Origin: Vibrio marisflavi CECT 7928
GTDB taxonomy: Bacteria > Pseudomonadota > Gammaproteobacteria > Enterobacterales > Vibrionaceae
Reading direction: 5' to 3'
DNA: 64,000 bases
Assembly (NCBI RefSeq): GCF_921294215.1
Contig: NZ_CAKLDM010000001.1
Location: 1,178,001 to 1,242,000, forward strand
The position numbers and the translations under genes are program-made. The notes under the pieces are model-generated. The model did no database searches. It was not told the origin of the DNA and saw nothing but the letters and a program-made list of their open reading frames with translations. Below, piece by piece: positions 35,595-43,604 of the stretch. Each line of letters begins with the position of its first letter. Position 1 is the first letter of the stretch.

Positions 35595-36506
35595 TGTATC
35601 TCTCCGCTTTGACTTATTGTTCGTATATACAAAATCGCTTATATCAGCCATTGAACCGATATATGCATATAAAAAGTGAACGTGATTGGACCCGCTTGTT
35701 GCGTAGTCACTTTAAAACTAGACAGGAACGGAAAGTTACCTTTCCCTAGCCATGATGTTATTTTTATTATTTTCAATACTGATATTTTTATCAGTTTATT
35801 TTTTCTAATAATAATATATCAAAGAAAAGAAATTTCAATACTTACTATATACTCAACAATTATGGTTATAACCAAACTTAGATAGTTAAAAAAAGAAATT
35901 TATCAAAGTAAATATATTTCACATGAGGTTAGCTTCGCTAATTTTTTAAACCCCAGCCTCACTATTGATAGAAGTGAAAATAACAAAACTGAATAAACAT
36001 TCATAAGTTAAAATACTTAAAACATTATTTTTCATATATTTATGATAGATCATTACTGTCAAACAGCTTGAGTTCCACATATTTTCCATTGAATCTTCTA
36101 GCAATGTTCAATCTTGGTACTCTTGATATAATGCTTAAATAGCACTCTGCGTACAAGAAACAACCTAAATAACTACATTATCATTTAGATTATTATTTGT
36201 TCGGATTGTTGCAAATATGAGATACTAATTTTCTCAATTAAATCTAATTGACAAACCTTGAGCTTTGATTTGGCAAAAAATTAATCAATTGGTGGTGACT
36301 TTGTACAGCACAATCCAATTTCCTATATCTATATTGCTAACAGTAATATGCTGATATTTTAGACGAGTTCATTCTCTGAGCTCGTCCTTCTATTTCTGAT
36401 GGTTTTGTCCAAGGGCTACTGATAGTTTGCACAAACAAATAAAGTAGTTACCTTAGTTTTATAAGCCCAGCAGCCAAAGTTTTCGCTGAGAATGCCTTTC
36501 AACCCA
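35595..36506. promoter_or_regulatory. AT-rich 0.9-kb intergenic region between tssB and nrdJb
   Basis: No plausible gene is visible. The DNA is strongly AT-rich with many A and T tracts, as in H-NS-silenced T6SS promoters. It should carry the tssB operon promoter on the minus strand. No sigma-54 -24/-12 match was found on the minus strand, unlike hcp. A 10-bp hairpin with one G-T pair lies at 36362-36386 (GACGAGTTCA / TGAGCTCGTC), followed on the plus strand by a pyrimidine-rich stretch; it could end a small plus-strand RNA, but nothing else supports one. Confidence 0.45.
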
Positions 36507-37211
36507 CTAACCGCACTTCGAATCGCCACAGTTTAAACAAGTCATACAGCCATCTTTTTGTACTAACGATCGAGACAGGCACTTTTTGCACAAAGCCGCG
36601 TTAACTGGAAAGTGATCGTCGGCGCTATCGGCGTCATTTAATTGGGGAGCGGATTCACTCGCTGTGCTTTTCTCCTCAACCTGACCGTTTCCAAGTTCAC
36701 TTTCTTGTTGCAACAAACCAATATGTTTTAGGTGCTGCTCAATAATATTGCCGATTTCAGCAATTAACGAAGGAACATACTTTCCTTTGTTCCAATACCC
36801 TCCTTGCGGATCGAAGACAGAGTGAAGCTCTTCTACTAAAAAAGTGATGTCCCCTCCTTTACGAAACACCGCAGACATAATTCGTGTGAGTGCAACGATC
36901 CATTGATAATGTTCGACACTCTTGGAATTGATGAATATCTCGAATGGACGTCGAATTTCATGAGGTGTGCCTTCATTGAGCACAATATCGTTGATAGTAA
37001 TGAATAGTGAGTGTTCGGAAATATGATCGGGTGTTTTTAACTTGTAGGTAGTGCCCGCTAAGTGCTCGGGACGTTGCACTGTTTCGTGCATTTGAACAAC
37101 CTTACGTTCCAAGTGTTCGTCTGGTTGCTTTGGCTGAACAGCTTCTTTACTGTCTTTTATGCAGTATGAGGTTATTTTGCTTTCTATTTTACGAACCATA
37201 ATTTGAGTCAT
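36507..37211 (-). CDS. nrdJb: B12-dependent ribonucleotide reductase small subunit NrdJb
   Basis: A protein of 234 residues with the TSCPD-type region 'HSLFITINDIVLNEGTPHEIRRPFEIFINSKS' and 'FRKGGDITFLVEEL', and a C-terminal cysteine cluster 'CKKCLSRSLVQKDGCMTCLNCGDSKCG' fitting a zinc-binding and redox-active tail. In Pseudomonas aeruginosa class II reductase is split into NrdJa and NrdJb of very similar sizes. It starts 6 bases after the nrdJa stop, so the two are co-translated. Confidence 0.88.
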   Translation of the reverse strand: MTQIMVRKIESKITSYCIKDSKEAVQPKQPDEHLERKVVQMHETVQRPEHLAGTTYKLKTPDHISEHSLFITINDIVLNEGTPHEIRRPFEIFINSKSVEHYQWIVALTRIMSAVFRKGGDITFLVEELHSVFDPQGGYWNKGKYVPSLIAEIGNIIEQHLKHIGLLQQESELGNGQVEEKSTASESAPQLNDADSADDHFPVNAALCKKCLSRSLVQKDGCMTCLNCGDSKCG

Positions 37212-37217
37212 CCATTG

Positions 37218-39368
37218 TTAGAATTTGCCGTAATAGCCTTCTTTAAGTGCATCGTATAAATTGGCGGCAGAATGAATTTCACCGTCATACTCGATCTCTT
37301 CATTTCCTTTCGCTTCGAATGTCGTCCCGTCCTCCAAGACGAACTGATAGGTCGTGTTTGCGAGATCTTGCTCTTTAACTAACACCCCTTGGAATGCTTC
37401 AGGGTTAAAGCGGAAGGTAGTGCACCCCTTAAGCCCATTTTCATACGCATACATATAAATATCTTTAAAGTCTTCGTACGGAAAATCCGTGGGAATGTTT
37501 GCGGTTTTAGAAATGGAAGAATCAATCCATCTCTGCGCGGCAGCTTGGATATCGATATGTTGTTGTGGAGTCACGTCGTCTGCAGATATGAAGTAATCCG
37601 GTAATCCATTCTCCCCTTCAGAATTTGAATGTGCATCTTGATTGACTAGAGCGCGATACGCCAACAACTCATAGGAATAGACATCAATATTAGCTTTGCT
37701 TTTTTTGCCCTCTATCACCACATTGCGCGTGTAATGATGAGCAAAGCTAGGCTCTACTCCATTGCTCGCATTGTTGGCAATAGAAAGAGCAATAGTACCT
37801 GTTGGTGCAATAGAAGAATGGTGAGTAAATCGACAACCATATTTTGCCATTTGATTAACGAGTTCCGGATCTTCTATCGCCAATTGCTGCATGTATCGGC
37901 TATAGCGAGCATGAAGCACTTTACCTTGCACTTTATCACCCACTTTAATTCCGTTATCAGCCATCTCTGGTCGAAGGCACATTAGCTCTTTAGTGATTTC
38001 AAAGGATTGTTCCAGCACGGGTGCTGAGCCTTTTTCTTTCGCTAACTGAACCCCAGCTTTCCAACCAGCCAATGCCAGTTCTTTAGACACCTGCTCGGTA
38101 AACGCGACTGATGCGGGGCTGCCATAGCGCATTCCCATCATGGTTATTGATGAGCCTAAACCCAGAAAGCCCATACCATGGCGGCGCTTGTTCTCTAATT
38201 CATCTCGCTGTTGCTGAAGTGGCAGCCGGTTAATTTCTATGACATTGTCTAACATGCGAGTGAAAATCGATGCGACATTGCGAAACCTATCCCAATCGAA
38301 ACTCGCGGCATCGGAAAACGGTTTTTTAATAAACGTGGTAAGGTTAATCGAGCCTAACAGACAGGCTCCATATGGAGGAAGGGGCTGCTCTCCACATGGG
38401 TTCGTGGCACGAATATGTTCACAGAACCAGTTATTGTTCATCTCATTCACTCTATCGATAAGAATAAAGCCGGGCTCTGCGTAATCGTAGGTAGATGTCA
38501 TGATGACATTCCAAAGTTTGCGTGCCGAAAGAGTTTTATATACGCGACACGCAACTAAACCAGCCTCATTGCATGTATACCCTTCCTTCATTGGCCACTC
38601 TGCCCACACGATCTTTTCCGAGCTTTGTAGATCAATTTGGTCCAGCTCGATTTCCTTTTCGGAATAAGGAAAGATAAGCTGCCAAGGTTTGTCGTTTTTT
38701 ACTGCTTGAACAAAATCTTCCGTAATTAGCAATGACAGGTTGAATTGACGTAGGCGTCCGTTCTCTCTTTTCGCCCGAATAAACTCGATAACATCAGGGT
38801 GCCTAACATCCATCGTGCCCATTTGAGCGCCTCGCCGACCTCCTGCCGAAGATACTGTGAAGCACATTTTGTCATAGATATCCATAAACGACAGTGGGCC
38901 AGAAGTGTGAGCGCCGGCTCCTGCGACAAACGCACCGCGAGGACGAAGAGTGGTGAAATCGTAACCGATACCACAGCCAGCTTTCAGCGTCAGCCCCGCT
39001 TCATGAACCTTATTTAAAATATCATCCATTGAATCTGTGATACTGCCTGATACTGTGCAATTGATGGTTGAGGTTGCTGGTTTATGTTCAAATGCACCTG
39101 CATTCGAAAGAATCCTTCCCGCAGGGATCGCCCCGTTGCGAAGCGCCCAAAGAAACTTTTGATACCATTTTTCGCTGTCTTTTTCGCACTGCGCAAGCAC
39201 CTTAGCTACGCGCTTGTAAGTATCTTCAATTGAACGATCAATGGGGGCGCCATCTTTGGTTTTTAGGCGATATTTGCTGTCCCAGATCTCGATAGATGTA
39301 TCTTGTATTGGGACAACTTGACTCTCTCTGCGCTTATCTACTTCTAGGTTTAGTTTTTCCATTTTCAT
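37218..39368 (-). CDS. nrdJa: Adenosylcobalamin-dependent class II ribonucleotide reductase NrdJa
   Basis: A protein of about 716 residues with the reductase barrel: 'ALRNGAIPAGRILSNAGA', 'LKAGCGIGYDFTTLRPRGA', 'SAGGRRGAQMGTMDVRHPDVIEFI', the active-site 'NPCGEQPLPPYGACLLGSINL', and 'IAPTGTIALSIANNASNGVEPSFA'. It makes deoxyribonucleotides using B12 and works with or without oxygen. I chose ATG 39368; ATG 39362, with AGGTAGG at better spacing, is equally possible, and the upstream GTG at 39422 is unlikely. Two NrdR boxes lie upstream; I saw no cobalamin riboswitch. Confidence 0.93.
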   Translation of the reverse strand: MKMEKLNLEVDKRRESQVVPIQDTSIEIWDSKYRLKTKDGAPIDRSIEDTYKRVAKVLAQCEKDSEKWYQKFLWALRNGAIPAGRILSNAGAFEHKPATSTINCTVSGSITDSMDDILNKVHEAGLTLKAGCGIGYDFTTLRPRGAFVAGAGAHTSGPLSFMDIYDKMCFTVSSAGGRRGAQMGTMDVRHPDVIEFIRAKRENGRLRQFNLSLLITEDFVQAVKNDKPWQLIFPYSEKEIELDQIDLQSSEKIVWAEWPMKEGYTCNEAGLVACRVYKTLSARKLWNVIMTSTYDYAEPGFILIDRVNEMNNNWFCEHIRATNPCGEQPLPPYGACLLGSINLTTFIKKPFSDAASFDWDRFRNVASIFTRMLDNVIEINRLPLQQQRDELENKRRHGMGFLGLGSSITMMGMRYGSPASVAFTEQVSKELALAGWKAGVQLAKEKGSAPVLEQSFEITKELMCLRPEMADNGIKVGDKVQGKVLHARYSRYMQQLAIEDPELVNQMAKYGCRFTHHSSIAPTGTIALSIANNASNGVEPSFAHHYTRNVVIEGKKSKANIDVYSYELLAYRALVNQDAHSNSEGENGLPDYFISADDVTPQQHIDIQAAAQRWIDSSISKTANIPTDFPYEDFKDIYMYAYENGLKGCTTFRFNPEAFQGVLVKEQDLANTTYQFVLEDGTTFEAKGNEEIEYDGEIHSAANLYDALKEGYYGKF

Positions 39369-39426
39369 CCTACCTATATTTATAGATGTGTTCACAGTGC
39401 CCACGAACGCATCCAAGAACACATAA

Positions 39427-39474
39427 GCACCATATATAGAAATATTAAATACAGTTAAGCACTATATGTAGTGT
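39427..39474 (-). promoter_or_regulatory. Paired NrdR boxes upstream of nrdJa
   Basis: Two 16-bp sites, GCACCATATATAGAAA at 39427-39442 and GCACTATATGTAGTGT at 39459-39474, resemble the NrdR box (consensus near ACACWATATATWGTGT). Their starts are 32 bp apart, three helical turns, the spacing usual for cooperative NrdR binding. The site near the start codon is the weaker one. NrdR represses ribonucleotide reductase genes when dATP is plentiful. Confidence 0.8.
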
Positions 39475-39777
39475 TTTATCAAGTTGCTAAATCACTATTT
39501 ATTGACTTTCATTGAGCGTATTTTCACCCAATTTGTTACTCAAGAGAGCCTGTGCAATCATCCACGGCAAAACTAGAGAGCCTCACGAAAAGCTAAAATT
39601 GTGACTACACTCGAGTGCCTTTTTCAGGATGTTTTCAGCTTAAAGCCATCGATTGAATGGAAGAGTCGGAAAAATCAAAACTGCTCCCCATACGGGAATG
39701 AACTCATTGGCGAAATTGAAATATTGCGAACATAATTCCAAGTAGAGGATGACAAAGGATTGCAGGGACTTTCAGGT

Positions 39778-41058
39778 ATGAACCCAGATAACATTGATTT
39801 GACCAAACTGATAAAGTCTCTGAAAGAAGGCGTTGTCGTACACGATGTATCGACGAAAATTCTATACGCTAACCCGAGCGCGCTAGACATACTGCGCTTA
39901 ACTGAAGAGCAAGTTTTAGGAAAAAGTGCACTCGATCCTGAGTGGCGATTCATTGACAGCAACTATAAGCTTCTGTCTCACCAAGATTACCCAGTTAACC
40001 GCGTACTCGCGAAACAAAAAGAGATAGAAAACCTAGAAATTGGTATATGTGACAGTACATCCGACAGCGTCACTTGGGTTTTGTGTAACGCTTTTCCTCA
40101 GTTTAACTCGCAAGGAAATATTGAACAGATTGTTGTTAGCTTTTTAGACATCACCAGCCAAAAAACCAAAATTTCCTTTGAAGACATCGTTGCACACGCA
40201 AATGACGTGATAGTGGTAACCGAAGCCAGCCCAATTGAATCAGACGGCCCGAAAATTGTTTACGTAAACAATGCTTTTTGTGACTTAACTGGGTATACAG
40301 CAAGTGAGGTTATCGGAAAAACGCCCAGAATACTTCAAGGGCCAGACACTAGCTGTGAAGTTAAAAAACGAGTTCGTAAGGCCTTAAGTGAGAAAACAAC
40401 CACTCGAGAACGAATCTTAAACTATACCAAATCTGGCGTACCTTACTGGTTAGATATGAATATATTTCCACTGATGGATGAATGGGGTGAAGTCTCTTAT
40501 TTTGCAGCTGTGGAGCGCGATGCCACTTTGCAGGTTGAAAAGGAACAAAAACTTAAAGTAATCGCAAACAAGGACTCACTAACGGGATTATATAATCGTC
40601 GTGGGTTTTATGAACTGGCATACAAAAAAATCATAAGCCAAGCAAAGGAAAATCAGATGGCACTGGCCATCCTTGATATAGATTTTTTCAAGAAAATTAA
40701 TGACTCATTTGGGCATGAATGTGGCGACACTGCTCTCGTTGAGCTGGTTGGGAAGCTAAATGAGGAGTTTGGGGAGCCTAACTTACTGTGTCGCTTTGGC
40801 GGTGAAGAGTTTTTAATCTTGCTGACAGAAACCGACTTAGAAGCCGCGAAGGTGAAGCTTGAATCATTTCGAAAAGGTGTAGCCTCCTCACCTTTAAATT
40901 TAAGTTCTGACGTATCAACAACAATGACGGTAAGCCTAGGTTTAGCTCAAGTAAAATCCGGTTCCCGTGCAATAGAAACCGCGATTAAAAATGCGGACAA
41001 AGCACTCTATGAAGCAAAAAGAACAGGGAGAAATAAAGTGTGTATCGCTAAATCGTAA
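39778..41058 (+). CDS. PAS-PAS-GGDEF diguanylate cyclase
   Basis: A protein of 426 residues from ATG 39778 (after TTTCAGGT). Two PAS domains (about 10-125 and 130-245) precede a GGDEF domain with an intact GGEEF signature (about 340), so c-di-GMP synthesis is expected. No RxxD inhibitory site is visible before GGEEF. The second PAS contains 'GKTPRILQGPDTS', aligned with the LOV motif GxNCRFLQG, but the photoactive Cys position is Pro, so classical flavin photochemistry is not expected. No membrane segment, so cytosolic. Divergent from nrdJa. Confidence 0.92.
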   Translation: MNPDNIDLTKLIKSLKEGVVVHDVSTKILYANPSALDILRLTEEQVLGKSALDPEWRFIDSNYKLLSHQDYPVNRVLAKQKEIENLEIGICDSTSDSVTWVLCNAFPQFNSQGNIEQIVVSFLDITSQKTKISFEDIVAHANDVIVVTEASPIESDGPKIVYVNNAFCDLTGYTASEVIGKTPRILQGPDTSCEVKKRVRKALSEKTTTRERILNYTKSGVPYWLDMNIFPLMDEWGEVSYFAAVERDATLQVEKEQKLKVIANKDSLTGLYNRRGFYELAYKKIISQAKENQMALAILDIDFFKKINDSFGHECGDTALVELVGKLNEEFGEPNLLCRFGGEEFLILLTETDLEAAKVKLESFRKGVASSPLNLSSDVSTTMTVSLGLAQVKSGSRAIETAIKNADKALYEAKRTGRNKVCIAKS

Positions 41059-41335
41059 CAGGTTGAGATACGATAACGGCACAATGCGCCGGGCGCTAGT
41101 CCTTTTCTGTTTCGGTCCAAACACTCATGGGAATTCTTATAACCTCATGATTAGAATCACTTTGATACCCACAATCGACACTTTTTGCTTTGTATTTCGC
41201 AGCAATTCAAATATTAAACATTCCAATATTGCACTGGGTTGCAGCAGAGCAGTATCCTTTTGTTTATATTGTATTTTTTGGGTTGATGAATTTATGACTT
41301 TACGAATTAGAGAGCTCAAAGCAAACCAGAAAATA

Positions 41336-42304
41336 ATGTTAAAGCCAATCACTATCATGGCATTTGCATTTCTTCTATCTGGTTGCCCTAAAAATGATCC
41401 CCAAGACTATAACGCCTTGTACGCTGTCGGTGGGCCAGAAAACACAACACTTTATGATGTTGGTTATACCATCGTTTCATCTTCTGATGGTGTTAGCTGG
41501 GATAGAGTGTTTAGTAATAAGTATGCAAACACGCTTTACGCGATAAGTTATGGTGGAAATCGATATTTGGCTGTTGGTGATGATGTCTATTCAATGACGT
41601 CCACAAATGGCAAAAATTGGTCGTCTCTTGCTGGGCCAAGCGGTGGAAGTGCTCGCGATATAATCTACGCTCATGATAAGTTCATTGTCATAGGAGAAAC
41701 AGGTATGTTAGCCATACTATCTCCTGATAGCACAGATTGGTTATACCCAAATACCGGTGCATCTGCCTACAACTTGAACGGTATCACTCATGCAAAAGAT
41801 AAACTAGTTGTAGTGGGAGGAGAGAAGTTAACCACAGGCATGATAATGACATCGTCAGATGGTGGTAACACTTGGTCCCTGCCCGAACTTATCGCAGGAA
41901 AACGCTATTTAAACGATATCACTTATGGAAGAGATTTATTTGTAGCGGTAGGCCACAAAACCATTCTTATCTCTGACAACGCAGAGCCTGACAGCTGGAC
42001 AACCATTGATTTCTCTCATTTCAGTCTAGCACCCAACTTTCATGCAGTTACTTACGCAAATAACGTATTTGTTGCCGTTGGCAGCCAAGGACTTATATTC
42101 ACCTCTTCAGATGGCAAAACTTGGCAAGAGCAAGCTTTAGTTACCACGGTAGACTTAAGGGGAGTCACTTACTCATCAGATCAATTTGTTGTTACTGGTG
42201 ATGACGGGACAATATTGACCTCTCCTGACGGAAATAATTGGTCGAGCCAAGAATCCAATGTTTCTGTCCAACTTACACACGCATTTGCGATTAATGGTAG
42301 TTAG
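41336..42304 (+). CDS. Beta-propeller-like lipoprotein
   Basis: A protein of about 322 residues with a lipoprotein signal (MLKPITIMAFAFLLSGC). The mature part repeats a unit like 'YGGNRYLAVGDDVYSMTSTNGKNWSSL' about seven times, each with 'F/LVAVG' and 'TSSDGxxW', the pattern of BNR/photosystem-assembly-like propellers. I used the ATG giving a lipoprotein signal; earlier in-frame starts, such as 41294, are possible but weaken it. The substrate or partner is unknown. It stands alone between the diguanylate cyclase and terC-like genes. Confidence 0.82.
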   Translation: MLKPITIMAFAFLLSGCPKNDPQDYNALYAVGGPENTTLYDVGYTIVSSSDGVSWDRVFSNKYANTLYAISYGGNRYLAVGDDVYSMTSTNGKNWSSLAGPSGGSARDIIYAHDKFIVIGETGMLAILSPDSTDWLYPNTGASAYNLNGITHAKDKLVVVGGEKLTTGMIMTSSDGGNTWSLPELIAGKRYLNDITYGRDLFVAVGHKTILISDNAEPDSWTTIDFSHFSLAPNFHAVTYANNVFVAVGSQGLIFTSSDGKTWQEQALVTTVDLRGVTYSSDQFVVTGDDGTILTSPDGNNWSSQESNVSVQLTHAFAINGS

Positions 42305-42473
42305 TAGCCAATAGCTCTTACGTTTTATTACAAATTCTGCTATTGCGAATCAATCAATTGGGTGATTTACTGAACTTCCTTAAGTAACAGAGGTAACAAA
42401 CTTAAATGGACGACCCCGACCCCTATAGTCGATTGAAAACTTATCCCGCTTCTTCACCCGAGGAGGCAATCAG

Positions 42474-43217
42474 ATGCTAGATCTTTTCATGCAACCCGAC
42501 ACTTGGGTTATATTTGCTACTCTTTTCGCCTTGGAAATTGTACTTGGCATTGATAATGTCGTGTTTATATCCGTACTGTGTGAACGCTTACCCCATCATC
42601 AAAGGCGCTTGGCCCGTAACTTAGGTATATCACTGGCAGTCGCAACGCGTATCCTATTAGTCTTTTCCATCTCTTGGGTGATGTCTTTGACACAACCAGT
42701 ATTGGAAGTGATGTCAACGAGTTTTACTGGCCGTGACTTAATCATGATTGCTGGCGGTGCGTTCTTGATACTAAAAAGTCTCAAGGAGTTGTGGTCTTGG
42801 CTCGTGCATGTTGAAACTTCACAGTCTACGCATGTTCGCACTGGGCTCACAGTGGTATTGCTGCAGATAGTGGCTGTCGATGCGGTGTTTTCTATGGACT
42901 CAGTGATTACTGCGATTGGATTGACAAGTGATGTACCTATCATGGTTGCCGCTATTTTGGCCTCAGCAGTGGTTATGGTGCTGACAGCGCAAAAAATCAA
43001 TGAATTAGTCAGTCTATATCCGGGGTTCAAAACGCTGGCGCTGCTTTTCTTAGTACTTCTAGGAGGGTTGCTGATGGCTGAAGGTTTCGCAATTCATGTC
43101 AACAAAGGTTACGTTTATTTTGCCATGGCGTTTGGCTTGATACTTGAGCTATGCCATATCCGCCTTCGGAAAAAATTAGCACTAAATATATCGGCTGATA
43201 CGTCGAAGGTATCCTAA
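42474..43217 (+). CDS. TerC-family inner-membrane protein (YgdQ-like)
   Basis: A protein of 247 residues with about seven membrane helices and the TerC signatures 'LEIVLGIDNVVFISVL' and 'VAVDAVFSMDSVITAIGL', whose acidic residues lie within the membrane. TerC proteins of this size are linked to metal, mostly manganese, export or protection of secreted metalloproteins; the substrate here is not known. The ATG follows GAGGAGG. A strong terminator follows. Confidence 0.92.
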   Translation: MLDLFMQPDTWVIFATLFALEIVLGIDNVVFISVLCERLPHHQRRLARNLGISLAVATRILLVFSISWVMSLTQPVLEVMSTSFTGRDLIMIAGGAFLILKSLKELWSWLVHVETSQSTHVRTGLTVVLLQIVAVDAVFSMDSVITAIGLTSDVPIMVAAILASAVVMVLTAQKINELVSLYPGFKTLALLFLVLLGGLLMAEGFAIHVNKGYVYFAMAFGLILELCHIRLRKKLALNISADTSKVS

Positions 43218-43234
43218 CTAACTATCTATTTAGT

Positions 43235-43278
43235 AAAACTCGCTCTTGGCGACAAAAGGTTTTCAAAGAGCGAGTTTT
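43235..43278 (+). terminator. Intrinsic terminator after the TerC-like gene
   Basis: Long stem AAAACTCGCTCTT / AAGAGCGAGTTTT with an 18-base loop, then TTCCTTT, beginning 18 bases after the stop at 43217. Confidence 0.88.
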
Positions 43279-43604
43279 CCTTTCAGATAAGTACCCCAGT
43301 GGAGGTTCTAGGCGACCAAGACTTATTCGCAATTGTTGAGTATATTCATCAATCATTTAGGTGTTATAAGTTTTGCCCGGTTTTGCTAGAGACAAAAAAA
43401 GAGCCGTCAAAAACGGCTCTTAAATATTCGATTTTTCTGTTGAAACAACCAGGTTATATATTTATAGCGCTGACTATACTAGACTACTTATACCTATGAT
43501 TTAAAAAATAATTATCATAGTATTCATTTAGTAGATACTTTACAGGCGAGACTAGTATCACATTCAGCACGACTTCAAAGCTAACTAGAATCTAGCCCTA
43601 TTCA
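43279..43604. other. Gap holding the probable left edge of the mobile island
   Basis: About 325 bases without a credible gene separate the core-type TerC gene from the DUF262 gene. A 66-codon plus-strand frame at 43299-43499 runs through a terminator hairpin and is unlikely to be coding. Gene content changes here from housekeeping to defence/mobile genes, so an island end probably lies within it. I could not identify an attachment repeat, because the other end is outside the window. Confidence 0.4.
43394..43420 (-). terminator. Intrinsic terminator downstream of the DUF262 gene
   Basis: Stem GAGCCGT / ACGGCTC (43401-43419). On the minus strand it is followed by a run of seven T, giving a good terminator for transcripts leaving the DUF262 gene. 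On the plus strand it is followed only by TTAAATATT. Confidence 0.75.

Noticed and set aside
39540..39640. Possible c-di-GMP (GEMM) riboswitch before the diguanylate cyclase
   Set aside because: CACGGCAAAAC and CACGAAAAGC faintly recall GEMM, but the paired stems and the conserved ACGCAAAGCC core are absent.
43299..43499. 66-codon plus-strand frame after the TerC-like gene
   Set aside because: It runs through a terminator hairpin, lacks a ribosome site and looks like random low-complexity translation.
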